From positions 32,202-96,201 of the forward strand of contig JAHAWY010000007.1 in NCBI GenBank assembly GCA_018385135.1: a stretch of 64,000 bases of DNA, in the 5' to 3' direction. How positions within the stretch are numbered: the stretch's first letter is position 1; every line of letters begins with the position of its first letter. A model generated the notes under the pieces. That model was not told the origin of the DNA, made no database searches, and was given only the letters and a program-made list of their open reading frames with translations. The DNA is from Oscillospiraceae bacterium. GTDB taxonomy: Bacteria; Bacillota; Clostridia; Oscillospirales; Oscillospiraceae. Shown here in pieces: positions 42,120-51,787 of this stretch. The position numbers and the translations under genes are program-made.

Positions 42120-44719
42120 CAGCCTTCCACCTTCTTTTTAAGCTCGTAGAGCAGATTCATCGCCTCAATGGGCGTGAGCGTATTGAGGTCTGTCTCCCTA
42201 AGCCTTCGGCTCAGGTCGAGCGCGCCTACATCGGCAAGGCTCATCTGCCCGTCGTCTGAAGCCGCCGCAGGCTCGCCCCGGCGGTAGCTGCCGCCCTCAA
42301 GCTCGGCAAGACAGCATTTTGCCCGCTCAATAACAGCCTCTGGAACGCCGGCAAGCTTCGCCACCTCAATGCCGTAGCTGTCATCCGCCGCGCCTCTGAC
42401 TATCTTTCGCAGGAAAATAAGATTGCCGCCGCGCTTTTTCGCGGTTATGTTATAGTTTCTGACACCCTCAAGCTTGCCCTCAAGCGCCGAAAGCTCGTGG
42501 TAGTGCGTGGCGAACATCGTTTTCGCCCCGAGCCTGCGCTTGTCCGCGCAGTATTCCAGAACGGCGCGGGCGATCGCCATGCCGTCGTAGGTCGAGGTGC
42601 CTCTGCCTATCTCGTCCAGAATAAGCAGGCTTGAGTGTGTTGCGTAGCGCAGAATGTCGGCAACCTCGGTCATCTCGACCATAAAGGTGCTTCGCCCTCC
42701 GGCAAGGTCGTCAGACGCGCCGATGCGGGTGAACACCCTGTCAACAATGCCTATGACGGAGTCCTTCGCGGGAACGAAAGAGCCCATCTGCGCCATAAGC
42801 ACGATCAGTGCCGTCTGCCGCATATAGGTCGATTTACCTGCCATGTTCGGTCCTGTGATTATGGCAACGCGATCCTCGCCGCAGTTTAAAAAAGTGTCGT
42901 TCGGAACAAAAAGCGTCTGCTTTTGCATCTGTTCAACAACGGGATGCCGCCCCGCCTTGATTTGCAGCGTGCCGGACAAATCGACCTCCGGCATCGTGTA
43001 ACCGTTTTTTACCGCGACCTCCGCAAGGGAGCAGTAAACGTCAAGCTCCGCAACAGCATCCGCGATCGCTTGGATCTCCGCTACCTTTGCGGCGACCTTT
43101 AAGCGCAGCTCCTCAAACAGGCGGTATTCCAAATCGGCAATGCGGTCTTTGGCTGTAAGGAGCGTGTTTTCAAGCTCCTTCAGCTCCTGCGTGAAAAATC
43201 GCTCGCTGGTGGAAAGCGTCTGCTTGCGGATATAGTCCTCCGGCACCTCCTCGGAGGAGGCGCGCGGAATGTCAATATAATAGCCGAAAACCCTGTTATA
43301 GCCTACCTTGAGCTTTTTTATGCCCGTGCGCTCGCGTTCCCGAAGCTCAAGCTCGGAAACCATGCGCGCGCCGTTATCGCGCACATTGCGAAGCTCGTCC
43401 ACCTCCTCGCAGTAGCCCTCGCGCAGCATACCTCCCTCACGCACGGAAAACGGCGGCTCGTCGCATATAGCGCGCATAATAAGCGCGCAGACCTCCTCTG
43501 CGGGGTCGGTTGCGGCTATGCTGTTTAAAGCGGCGCTGTCCTTACCCTCAAGAAGCTTCGTGAGCGTCGGCATGGCGGCGCAGTATCTGCCCAGGGAGAG
43601 CAGATCCCGTCCGTTTGCAGTACCGTAAACAACGCGCCCGATAAGGCGCTGAATATCTCCCACCTCACGCAAAGTCTCCATGATTTCGCCGCGCGTAACA
43701 TTATCGCCGAAAAGCTCATTAACAGCGGAGAGGCGGCGCTTTATGGCAACGGGAGACAGCAATGGACGCTCAGTCCATGCGCGAAGAAGCCTTCCGCCCA
43801 TCGGAGTTTTAGTTTTGTCCAGCACCCAGAGCAGGCTGCCCTTCTTCTCACCCGTTCGGAGGTTCTCGGTTATCTCCAGATTGCGCCGGGAGTAATAGTC
43901 CAGCTCCATATAGCGCCCGCCCGAAAAGACGTCAAGGCTGTTTATGTGCGAGGTGTCGAATTTCTGCGTTTCCTCGATGTATGAAAGCAGACCGCCGGCA
44001 GCGCAGACAGCGGCGTTATCACTGCCAAGCCCCAGCTCGTCAACGCTGGGGGCGCCGAACTGGAAGCAAACGCGCGCCGCGCCCTGCAAGTATTCAAAGC
44101 GCCCGCCGTCATGCTCAAGCATACAGTCAAGCTTTTTGGTGAGAAAGGCGGTCAGCTCCTTGTTTTCCTCCGCGCCGATGCTCAAGATCGCCTCGCGCGG
44201 GAGAAAGCGGGCAAGCTCGTTTTCAATGTGCGAAAGCGCGTTCTCCCTGAAGCCGGCAACGCAGAATTCGCCCGTTGAAATATCGCAGAAGGCAACAGCG
44301 CCCGTCGCGCTGTCAAGATATACAGAGCATAGGTAATTGCTTTTGCCCTCCTCGAGCATGGAGCTTTCCGTTACTGTTCCCGGGGTGATAACGCGGATAA
44401 CATCGCGCGAGACTAAGCCCTTGGCAAGGGCGGGGTCTTCTGTCTGCTCACAAATCGCCACCTTGTAGCCCTTGGCAATAAGTCTGGCGATATACGCCTC
44501 GCAGCTATGGTAGGGGACGCCGCACATCGGCGTGCGCTCGTCCGGGTTTTCAACGCTGCGGTCGCGCGTGGTCAGCGCCAAATCCAGCTCTCTGGAGGCG
44601 ATCTTAGCGTCCTCGTCGAACATTTCATAAAAATCGCCCAGCCTGAAAAACAGCAGGCAGTCCTGATGCTTTGCCTTTATCTCGTTGTACTGCCGCTTCA
44701 TAGGCGTAAGCTCCGCCAT
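42119..44719 (-). CDS. mutS: DNA mismatch repair protein MutS
   Basis: MutS recognises mispaired bases and recruits MutL. The 866-residue protein has the N-terminal mismatch-recognition domain with the F-x-E motif (FFRLGDFYEMF), the connector and clamp domains, and the C-terminal ABC ATPase with Walker A (GPNMAGKSTYMRQ, about 618) and the GRGTSTYDGMAIA signature. It is the expected length. It is 54 bases after miaB and is followed by the CPBP gene with overlap. mutL is divergently transcribed about 1.7 kb away. Confidence 0.97.
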   Translation of the reverse strand: MAELTPMKRQYNEIKAKHQDCLLFFRLGDFYEMFDEDAKIASRELDLALTTRDRSVENPDERTPMCGVPYHSCEAYIARLIAKGYKVAICEQTEDPALAKGLVSRDVIRVITPGTVTESSMLEEGKSNYLCSVYLDSATGAVAFCDISTGEFCVAGFRENALSHIENELARFLPREAILSIGAEENKELTAFLTKKLDCMLEHDGGRFEYLQGAARVCFQFGAPSVDELGLGSDNAAVCAAGGLLSYIEETQKFDTSHINSLDVFSGGRYMELDYYSRRNLEITENLRTGEKKGSLLWVLDKTKTPMGGRLLRAWTERPLLSPVAIKRRLSAVNELFGDNVTRGEIMETLREVGDIQRLIGRVVYGTANGRDLLSLGRYCAAMPTLTKLLEGKDSAALNSIAATDPAEEVCALIMRAICDEPPFSVREGGMLREGYCEEVDELRNVRDNGARMVSELELRERERTGIKKLKVGYNRVFGYYIDIPRASSEEVPEDYIRKQTLSTSERFFTQELKELENTLLTAKDRIADLEYRLFEELRLKVAAKVAEIQAIADAVAELDVYCSLAEVAVKNGYTMPEVDLSGTLQIKAGRHPVVEQMQKQTLFVPNDTFLNCGEDRVAIITGPNMAGKSTYMRQTALIVLMAQMGSFVPAKDSVIGIVDRVFTRIGASDDLAGGRSTFMVEMTEVADILRYATHSSLLILDEIGRGTSTYDGMAIARAVLEYCADKRRLGAKTMFATHYHELSALEGKLEGVRNYNITAKKRGGNLIFLRKIVRGAADDSYGIEVAKLAGVPEAVIERAKCCLAELEGGSYRRGEPAAASDDGQMSLADVGALDLSRRLRETDLNTLTPIEAMNLLYELKKKVEG

Positions 44720-44773
44720 GACTCTCTTACCTCCGATAGTGTTTTTTTGCTCTCTGAGAGCGGGAAGCCGCGC

Positions 44774-46174
44774 TTATATCAGCTCGCCCCGCAAAGCCCA
44801 TGTGTTGCAGTCAACTATCCGCGTTTCGGCGAAGCTGCCTATAAGCCGCTCGTCTCCCGAAATGCGAACGAGCCTTCCGCCGAGGGTGCGCGCTGTCAGC
44901 ACTCCCTCCTCCCTGTCTCTCCCGTCAATGAGAACGCGGACGGTCTTGCCAATATATTCGCGGTGCTTTTCCTCGGATATGCGGTTTTGCAGCTCCAGCA
45001 GAGCGTCAAAATGCTGCTGCTTTTGCTCCCTTGTGAAGGGATCTTCCATTTTAGCGGCGGGCGTTCCCTCGCGCTTGGAGTAGATAAAGGTGAACATCGC
45101 GTCAAAGCGCACCTTTTCCGCAAGACGCATCGTTGCGGCAAAGTCCTCGTCCGTTTCGCCGGGGTAGCCGACGATTATATCCGTTGTAAGCACAATATCG
45201 GGAATGCAGCTGCGAACCGCCTCCACCTGCGAGAGATATTTTTCCGCGTCGTAGCGGCGGTTCATAAGCTTCAATATCCTGTCGCTGCCCGACTGCAGCG
45301 GCAGGTGCAGATGCTTTTCGCACTTTTCGCACTCCGCCATGGCAGAGAAAAGCTCAGGCGTTGCGTCCTTCGGGTGGCTGGTCATAAAGCGGATGACAAA
45401 GTCGCCCTCAAGGGCATTTATGCGGCGGATAAGCTCGGCAAAGCTAACGCCCTCGTCCAAATCCTTGCCGTAGGAGTTGACATTCTGCCCGAGCAGCATG
45501 ATTTCCTTATAGCCCTGCGCGACAAGCTCCCTTGCCTCGGCAATGATATCGTCCGCGCGGCGCGAACGCTCGCGGTCGCGGGTGTAGGGCACGATGCAGT
45601 AGGAGCAGAAGTTGTTGCAGCCGTTCATAACGGAAAGCCACGCTTTTACCTTGCCGTCGCGCAGATGCGGCACGCCCTCCGCCACGCAGCCGTCACCCTC
45701 GCCGGGCGCGTAAACGCGCTTTTTGCCCTCCCTTGCCCTTTGCAGCAGCTCCGGAAAGCGCCAAAGCTCGTCCGGTCCGAAAACAAGACTGACCAGCGGA
45801 TAGGACTTTTTTATCTTCTCAACGATATGCTCCTGCTTTACCATGCAGCCGCAAACGGCTATCATCTGGTTCGGGTTTTCCTTTTTCGTATGCGTAAGCG
45901 CGCCGAGATTGCCGAAAACCCTCTGCTCTGCGTGCTCGCGGACAGCGCAGGTGTTGATGACGATAACATCCGCCTCATGCTCGTTATCAGTCATCTCATA
46001 GCCCATTGCGGCAAGATATCCGCGAAGCTTCTCGCTGTCCTCCTCGTTTTGCTGGCAGCCGTAGGTATCCACCATAGCGCGGGAGCCTGCGGCAAGCTCC
46101 CTTTTTATTTCCTCGCAGACGGCAAGCTGACGAGCCACCTGCTCTTTCGATATTTCGGTTCTTTTATAGCTCAT
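44774..46174 (-). CDS. miaB: tRNA-2-methylthio-N6-dimethylallyladenosine synthase
   Basis: A radical-SAM methylthiotransferase that adds ms2 to i6A37 of tRNA after MiaA has made i6A. The 466-residue protein has the UPF0004 domain with cysteines in DTYGCQQNEEDSE, INTCAVREHAEQRVFG and CGCMVKQEHI, the radical-SAM CxxxCxxC motif (CNNFCSYCIVPY, about 198), and a C-terminal TRAM domain (VLIDGRDREEGVLTARTLGGRLV). The start follows AAAAGAA. It is the first gene of a miaB-mutS-CPBP operon under the promoter at 46234-46262. Confidence 0.96.
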   Translation of the reverse strand: MSYKRTEISKEQVARQLAVCEEIKRELAAGSRAMVDTYGCQQNEEDSEKLRGYLAAMGYEMTDNEHEADVIVINTCAVREHAEQRVFGNLGALTHTKKENPNQMIAVCGCMVKQEHIVEKIKKSYPLVSLVFGPDELWRFPELLQRAREGKKRVYAPGEGDGCVAEGVPHLRDGKVKAWLSVMNGCNNFCSYCIVPYTRDRERSRRADDIIAEARELVAQGYKEIMLLGQNVNSYGKDLDEGVSFAELIRRINALEGDFVIRFMTSHPKDATPELFSAMAECEKCEKHLHLPLQSGSDRILKLMNRRYDAEKYLSQVEAVRSCIPDIVLTTDIIVGYPGETDEDFAATMRLAEKVRFDAMFTFIYSKREGTPAAKMEDPFTREQKQQHFDALLELQNRISEEKHREYIGKTVRVLIDGRDREEGVLTARTLGGRLVRISGDERLIGSFAETRIVDCNTWALRGELI

Positions 46175-46233
46175 TTATGCAGTTCCATTCTTGGGCGGTC
46201 AGGTCTCCGCCCGATTTTTGACGTGTACATTTG

Positions 46234-46262
46234 ATAATAACATTTTCGGGTAGCTTTTTCAA
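46234..46262 (-). promoter_or_regulatory. Promoter of miaB-mutS
   Basis: On the minus strand, TTGAAA (46262-46257) and TATTAT (46239-46234) with a 17-base spacer. The opposite strand has a TATAAT at 46274-46279 that may serve mutL; its -35 is weak. Confidence 0.65.
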
Positions 46263-46424
46263 GGATTTTACGATATAATAGCGTAGGCGGGCATCACTCC
46301 GCAGGGGTATGGCGCGACGTCCTTCCGCCGCGTTTCAAAAGCCGCGTAAACGCGGAGCGATAGCGTGGTTTTAATGCGCAGCACGCCTTTTGAACCATTT
46401 TTCGTTTTATATTAGGAGCATGAT

Positions 46425-48392
46425 ATGCCTGAAATAAACATTCTCTCCCCGCACGTTGCCGACCTTATAGCGGCGGGCGAGGTGGTCGAGCGTCCCGCCT
46501 CGGTTATAAAAGAGCTGCTGGAAAACGCCTTTGACGCGGGCGCAAAAACCGTTGTCTGCGAAATAAAGGGCGGCGGCATGACCTATATCCGCGTTACTGA
46601 CGACGGCTGCGGAATGTCCCCGGAGGACGCGGGTATTTGCCACCTTCGCCACGCCACCAGCAAGCTGCGCGATGAGCGCGGGCTTGAGTCCATAGGCACA
46701 ATGGGCTTTCGCGGCGAGGCTCTTGCCGCCATCTCCGCCGTTTCGCGCATTGAGCTGCAAACGCGCCGCGAGGGCGACAGCGAAGGCACGCGCGTTACGC
46801 TTGAGGGCGGCGACATCATTGAGATGCACCCTTGCGGCTGCCCTGTCGGCACAACGATGATAGTGCGCGACCTGTTTTATAACACCCCCGCCCGGTTAAA
46901 ATTCATGAAGAGCGACAGAAGCGAGTCCGGCGCGTGCGTTTCTCTGGCTCTGCGCTGTGCCCTTGGAAGACCCGATGTCTCCGTGCGAATGATACGCGAC
47001 GGCGAGGACGAGTTTTTCTCACCGGGTGACGGCAAGCTCGCCTCCGCGGTATACAGCCTTTTAGGGCGTGACACGGCAAAGGAGCTTTTGGAGCTTTCCT
47101 CCGACAACGACGGCATTGCGGTTTCCGGCTTCGTTGGCTCTCCGAAATTTGCACACGGCAACCGTGCCAAGCAGTTTTTCTTCGTTAACGGGCGCTGCAT
47201 CCGCTCGCAGCTTTTGCAGGCGGCGGTGGAGCAGGCATATAAAAACACTCTCCTGACAGGGCGCTTTCCCTCCTGTGTTGTCAACATAGGCTTAAGCTGC
47301 GCCTGCGTGGACGTTAACGTTCACCCCGCCAAGACCGAGGTGAAATTCCGCGAGGAGCGCCGCGTTTTTGACGCCGTGTATTACGCTGCGCTCTCCGCCA
47401 TTGAGGGTGAGCGCGCAAGCGCCGAAATCAGGCTCTCGCCCTCAACCGCCGCCGCCGTTCCTAAAAAGGACTTTTTCAAAAATATGTCGGCGAGCGAATT
47501 CAGGGAAAGCCGCAAAAGCGTGTCCGGCGCGGGCGCGCCCGGCTACACCCCGCCAAAGCAAGACATCTCCCCGGTGTCCGGCATTGCCGACAGAGGCACT
47601 GTTTTTTACCGCGGCTCGGGAAAATCCGGCGGCAGCACCCTTAACGACAGTCAAACGCCCTATAACGCTTTTAACGCAAGCCCCCGCTTTGCGCCGAAAA
47701 GTGCGCAGGCTGCCGTGCCTCCCGCCTTTGCCGCGGACTCAATTGAAAAAAAAGCCGCGCCCCTGCCTGATGAAAAGCCTACTGCTGTTCAGCAGGACGA
47801 GAGCATCGTTTCCATAGCCGAGGCGCTGCCGGATTTTCGTCTGGTGGGAGAGGCAATGAAAACCTACATAATCATCGAGCAGGGTGACAGCCTTATATTC
47901 ATCGACAAGCACGCTGCCCATGAGCGCATGATTTTTGACCGCTTAAAGGCGCAGGGGCATGAGATCATGTCGCAGACGCTGCTTACCCCCGTGCCGCTGA
48001 AGCTCACGCCGGAGGAAACGGAGCTGCTTGAGCAAAACGGTGAGCTTCTGAATAGTCTCGGCTTTGAAATTGAGCCATACGGCGAAAGCTGCGTGGTTCT
48101 GCGCGCAGCCCCCGCCGATACCGATGCCGCCGACGCGCCCGCGATGCTTGAGGAGATCTGCCGGAAGCTTCGCTTTTCAAGGGCGGACGCCGAGGGCGCG
48201 GCGGATGAGATTTTGCACACCGTCGCCTGCAAGGCGGCAATAAAGGCGGGCTGGACAACGACGGACGAGGAGCTTTGCCAAATAGCGGGACGCGTGCTTT
48301 CCGGAGAGGTGAAATACTGCCCTCACGGCAGACCTGTTTCCTTTAAGATGACGAAAAAGCAGTTGGACAAGGAATTTTCAAGGATTTTATAA
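46425..48392 (+). CDS. mutL: DNA mismatch repair protein MutL
   Basis: A 655-residue MutL. The N-terminal GHKL ATPase is intact: ELLENAFDAGA, DDGCGM, GFRGEAL and the later DVNVHPAKTEV. The C-terminal domain has the endonuclease DxHAxxE core (DKHAAHERMIFD), here ending with Asp in place of the consensus Glu, plus CKAAIKAG and CPHGRP, so metal-dependent nicking is probable. A Ser/Pro/Ala-rich linker of about 140 residues joins them. The start follows TAGGAGC. miaA follows 44 bases after the stop codon, then hfq. Confidence 0.95.
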   Translation: MPEINILSPHVADLIAAGEVVERPASVIKELLENAFDAGAKTVVCEIKGGGMTYIRVTDDGCGMSPEDAGICHLRHATSKLRDERGLESIGTMGFRGEALAAISAVSRIELQTRREGDSEGTRVTLEGGDIIEMHPCGCPVGTTMIVRDLFYNTPARLKFMKSDRSESGACVSLALRCALGRPDVSVRMIRDGEDEFFSPGDGKLASAVYSLLGRDTAKELLELSSDNDGIAVSGFVGSPKFAHGNRAKQFFFVNGRCIRSQLLQAAVEQAYKNTLLTGRFPSCVVNIGLSCACVDVNVHPAKTEVKFREERRVFDAVYYAALSAIEGERASAEIRLSPSTAAAVPKKDFFKNMSASEFRESRKSVSGAGAPGYTPPKQDISPVSGIADRGTVFYRGSGKSGGSTLNDSQTPYNAFNASPRFAPKSAQAAVPPAFAADSIEKKAAPLPDEKPTAVQQDESIVSIAEALPDFRLVGEAMKTYIIIEQGDSLIFIDKHAAHERMIFDRLKAQGHEIMSQTLLTPVPLKLTPEETELLEQNGELLNSLGFEIEPYGESCVVLRAAPADTDAADAPAMLEEICRKLRFSRADAEGAADEILHTVACKAAIKAGWTTTDEELCQIAGRVLSGEVKYCPHGRPVSFKMTKKQLDKEFSRIL

Positions 48393-48436
48393 GCGCTCGG
48401 GCTTATAAACAGATTTCGGTGGTGAAAAGAGCCAAT

Positions 48437-49381
48437 ATGCCAAATACGCCAAAAATATTAGTAATAACAGGTCCGACAGCAACGGGCAAAACCGCTCTCG
48501 CCGTTGCCGTGGCGAAAGCTCTCAACGGTGAGGTCGTTTCCGCCGATTCGATGCAGATATACAGGCGAATGGATATCGGCACAGCGAAGGTAACACCGGA
48601 GGAGACGCAGGGTATCGCCCACCACATGGTTGATATCGCCGAGCCGACTGAAAGCTACAGCGTTGCCCAATATGTTAAGGACGCGGACTGCTGCGTGAAG
48701 GACATTCTCCGCCGTGGAGCGCTGCCCATCGTTGCCGGCGGCACAGGGCTTTACATCGACTCTCTGGTGCGCGGCATAGATTTTGACGAGACCGCCAGCG
48801 ACCCTGCCTTGCGAGCGGAGCTTAGCGCCCAATACGACGCTGTTGGCGGAGAGGAGATGCTCAAAATGCTCGCCGAGCTTGATCCCCGGCGCGCGGCAAA
48901 GCTCCACCCCGCCGATAAAAAGCGCCTTTTGCGCGCGCTTGAGGTATATAAGCTCACGGGCAAGACCATTACGCAGCACGACGAGGAAAGCCGCGCAGCC
49001 CCCCCGCGTTACGACGCCGTTACGATAGCGCTGAGCTTTTCAGACCGTGCAAGGCTGTATGCCCGCATCGACGAGCGCGTTGATAAGATGGTGGAAGCGG
49101 GGCTGTTCGACGAGGTTCGCTCGCTTTTAGACTCCGGCATTCCGGAAAAATGCACGGCAATGCAGGCGATAGGCTACAAGGAGGCAGCGCTCGCGCTTCG
49201 CGGCGAAATAAGCCGGGACGAGGCAATTGAACTGATAAAACGCGAGAGCAGGCGCTATGCAAAGCGTCAGCTCACATGGCTCAGGCGCAGCGATAAGGTC
49301 AACTGGATATATTGGGACGAAAAACCAGATTTAGATTATGCGCGACGGCTTTCGACAGCCTTTTTTGACGCAAAGAATTAG
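48437..49381 (+). CDS. miaA: tRNA dimethylallyltransferase
   Basis: It transfers the dimethylallyl group to N6 of A37 in tRNAs that read codons starting with U; MiaB finishes the modification. The protein is 314 residues. The P-loop GPTATGKTALAV lies at residues 11-22, followed by SADSMQIYRRMDIGTAK, AGGTGLYIDSLV and the C-terminal RRYAKRQLTWLRR. I take the ATG at 48437; a GTG at 48419 is an alternative but has no ribosome site. It overlaps no neighbour and belongs to the mutL-miaA-hfq set. Confidence 0.95.
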   Translation: MPNTPKILVITGPTATGKTALAVAVAKALNGEVVSADSMQIYRRMDIGTAKVTPEETQGIAHHMVDIAEPTESYSVAQYVKDADCCVKDILRRGALPIVAGGTGLYIDSLVRGIDFDETASDPALRAELSAQYDAVGGEEMLKMLAELDPRRAAKLHPADKKRLLRALEVYKLTGKTITQHDEESRAAPPRYDAVTIALSFSDRARLYARIDERVDKMVEAGLFDEVRSLLDSGIPEKCTAMQAIGYKEAALALRGEISRDEAIELIKRESRRYAKRQLTWLRRSDKVNWIYWDEKPDLDYARRLSTAFFDAKN

Positions 49382-49503
49382 AATAAAGCCCTGAACACTT
49401 CGTTTTTGCATGATAGCGGCGGATTTGTTCAAAATCACTATTTTATGGAGCGGCTGTTCGTGGTATTATCATGGCGGTGTGCGCTCCGAAAGGGAGTTAT
49501 TCT

Positions 49504-49746
49504 ATGCAGAAAACACAGAACATTCAGGACACACTGTTAAACCAGATCAGACGCGACAAGCAGACGGTGACGTTCTTTTTAATGAACGGCTTCCAGATGA
49601 AGGGTATCGTTCGCAGCTTCGACAGCTTCGTAGTTATCCTTGAAACCGACGGCAAGCAGCAGATGATCTACAAGCACGCTATTTCAACCATAATGCCCGC
49701 CACAGCGGTAGACCTGCGGGAGTCTAAGCCTTCGGAGACTACATAA
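49504..49746 (+). CDS. hfq: RNA chaperone Hfq
   Basis: A small Sm-fold protein of 80 residues that binds A-rich and U-rich RNA. The Sm1 block ([35 protein letters not shown]) and the Sm2 motif YKHAIST are canonical. The start at 49504 follows AAAGGGAG. Hfq exists in Firmicutes but is usually less central than in Proteobacteria; here its presence after mutL and miaA reproduces the classic order. The C-terminal tail is only about ten residues (ESKPSETT). Confidence 0.95.
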   Translation: MQKTQNIQDTLLNQIRRDKQTVTFFLMNGFQMKGIVRSFDSFVVILETDGKQQMIYKHAISTIMPATAVDLRESKPSETT

Positions 49747-49795
49747 GCAGGTCTTTGAAAAGGCGGGAGCTTTCCGTGCGAGAGGAGTTTTTGCG

Positions 49796-50992
49796 ATGAA
49801 GCGAACCGATATGCTGACCAAGCTCGTCACCCTGCTTTTGTTTGGGGCAATGCTTGCCTATCTCAGCGTATACATAGTCCGCAGCATTACCTACGACGTG
49901 CGAACAGCTCCCGCCGTTTATATTTCACTCACCGAAAGCGCTTCGGCAACGGGCATCGTGGTTCGTGACGAGCAGTTGATTGCCAGCAGTGACACCTATC
50001 TGAGCGTTGTCGCCGATAACGGCGCTCTCCTCGCAGCGGGAGATACGATAGCCGTTGCCTACGCAAACGAGGAGGCGCTCTCGCGCGCCGCGCAGATACG
50101 CGAGCTTGAAATAAAGCAAAAATACATTCTGTCCGTTCTCTCCGAGGTGGACGACAGCGAAAACCTTTCCAGACGCGAGGACTCCATCAAAGACTCCATT
50201 ATAGAGCTTTCCGCCGCCGCGGCAAGAGCTGAGACGGACAGGCTCACGGCAGCGTCTTTAAACCTCGGCTCTCTGGTTATGGATAATCTCAACATCGAAA
50301 CCACCGAGGTAGACCTGCGGCTGATAACCACCGAGCTTAACAATCTCCGTCAAGTCTCGGTTCGGGACACCGTTGCCATAACCGCTGATTTTTCAGGGCT
50401 TTTCTCCTCCGCACCCGACGGCTATGAGTATATCCGTCCGCGCGATGTTTCAAATCTTGACCCCGAAGCGCTGCGGCAGCTCATATCAGCGCCGCAGGAG
50501 CTGCCCGAGGATGTTCGAGGCAAGCTCGTCTCACCCTATGAATGGTATTTCGTTTCCGTGATTTCCGAGGAGGACGCCTCCCGCCTGCGTGTCGGCGGCA
50601 GCGCCTTGATGGACTTCGGGCGATATTGCTCAGCGCCCATTGAAGCGAGCGTTATAAGCATCAGCACGCCTAAAAAGGGCGAGTGTACCGTGCTTTTCCG
50701 CTGCACGCGCTTTACCTCCGAAATGCTCTCCGTCCGCCGCGCGACCGCCGAAATAATCTTTGCCACGCGCGAGGGTATCCGCGTTCCGCGCGAGGCAGTG
50801 CGTTCGGATGAGGGCGGTCCATACGTCTATACGCTGACGGGCTTGCAGGCGGAGAAGAAATACATCACCATCGCATGGGAGACAGAGGAATACTTTCTTG
50901 CCGTCTCCTCTGCGGATGCCGCCTCTCTGCGCGTCGGCAACGAGATCATCCTAACCGACGGTGAGATTTACGACGGCCAGCTGATGAAATAG
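49796..50992 (+). CDS. HlyD-like membrane-anchored periplasmic-adaptor-type protein
   Basis: A 398-residue protein with one N-terminal membrane segment (LVTLLLFGAMLAYLSVYIV), a lipoyl-like half (SATGIVVRDEQLIASSDTYLSVVADNGALLAAGDTIAVAY, residues about 50-90), a helical hairpin region (AQIRELEIKQKYILSVLSEV) and C-terminal beta domains ending GNEIILTDGEIYDGQ. This resembles HlyD-type membrane fusion proteins, but no ABC transporter or efflux gene is beside it. It sits between hfq and yggS in a division gene cluster, where similar genes occur in other Clostridia. Function unknown. Start follows GAGGAG. Confidence 0.7.
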   Translation: MKRTDMLTKLVTLLLFGAMLAYLSVYIVRSITYDVRTAPAVYISLTESASATGIVVRDEQLIASSDTYLSVVADNGALLAAGDTIAVAYANEEALSRAAQIRELEIKQKYILSVLSEVDDSENLSRREDSIKDSIIELSAAAARAETDRLTAASLNLGSLVMDNLNIETTEVDLRLITTELNNLRQVSVRDTVAITADFSGLFSSAPDGYEYIRPRDVSNLDPEALRQLISAPQELPEDVRGKLVSPYEWYFVSVISEEDASRLRVGGSALMDFGRYCSAPIEASVISISTPKKGECTVLFRCTRFTSEMLSVRRATAEIIFATREGIRVPREAVRSDEGGPYVYTLTGLQAEKKYITIAWETEEYFLAVSSADAASLRVGNEIILTDGEIYDGQLMK

Positions 50993-51017
50993 CTCTGAAA
51001 AGCGAGGCTGAGGAAAA

Positions 51018-51719
51018 ATGGTCATAGCCGAAAATGTTAAAAGCGTAAAAGAACGCATTGCCGCCGCGGCAGAGCGCTGCGACCGCAGCGCCGATGAGAT
51101 ATGTCTTGTTGCCGCGACCAAGATGAACAGCGCCGAAAGGCTGCGTCAGGCAATCGCCGCCGGCGTTACCGTCTGCGGCGAAAACCGCGTTCAGGAGCTT
51201 GTCGAAAAATGGGAGCAGGGCGCGTATGAGGGCGCGGCGCTCCACTTTATCGGACATCTGCAAAAAAACAAGGTCAAATATGTTGTCGGCCGCTGTGAGC
51301 TTATCCAGTCGGTAGACTCCATTGAGCTTCTCTCCGCCATCAACGCTCAGGCCGAAAAGCTCGGCATATGCCAGCAGGTGCTTCTGGAGGTAAACATAGC
51401 CTCGGAGGAGTCAAAAAGCGGCTTTAGCTCCTCAGAGCTGCCGGTGGTTCTTGCCTCGGCAGGTAATTTCACCCACGTTTTCATCCGCGGACTTATGGCA
51501 ATACCTCCCATTTCAATAATTAAAGGGCAAAATCGCCCCTATTTTGCCGCCATGAAACAGCTTTTTATTGACATTCAAACAAAAAAATACGATAATGTCT
51601 CTATGGATTTTTTGTCTATGGGAATGAGCGGAGATTTTGAGGACGCCATTGCCGAGGGCTCAAACATGGTTCGGGTCGGCTCGGCGATTTTTGGTGCCCG
51701 TGACTATTCCAAGACTTAG
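51018..51719 (+). CDS. PLP homeostasis protein (YggS/YlmE family)
   Basis: A 233-residue, TIM-barrel-fold PLP-binding protein with no known enzymatic activity, required for balance of pyridoxal phosphate. Motifs are LVAATKMNSAERLRQA (the PLP lysine is Lys in ATK, about residue 35), GENRVQEL (56-63), HFIGHLQKNKVK (78-89) and SMGMSGDFEDAI. The start follows GCTGAGGAA. In Firmicutes it precedes sepF, as here. Confidence 0.93.
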   Translation: MVIAENVKSVKERIAAAAERCDRSADEICLVAATKMNSAERLRQAIAAGVTVCGENRVQELVEKWEQGAYEGAALHFIGHLQKNKVKYVVGRCELIQSVDSIELLSAINAQAEKLGICQQVLLEVNIASEESKSGFSSSELPVVLASAGNFTHVFIRGLMAIPPISIIKGQNRPYFAAMKQLFIDIQTKKYDNVSMDFLSMGMSGDFEDAIAEGSNMVRVGSAIFGARDYSKT

Positions 51720-51787
51720 ACTGACTATTTCCGGGTAAAATATCCCCGGGCTTTGAGCGTTCCGCTCATTATACAGGAGGAAAAGCA

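Noticed and set aside
44507..46234. 575-residue plus-strand reading frame
   Set aside because: It is fully antisense to mutS and miaB, which have all their catalytic motifs; it has no ribosome site or recognisable domain and arises from the codon bias of the opposite strand.
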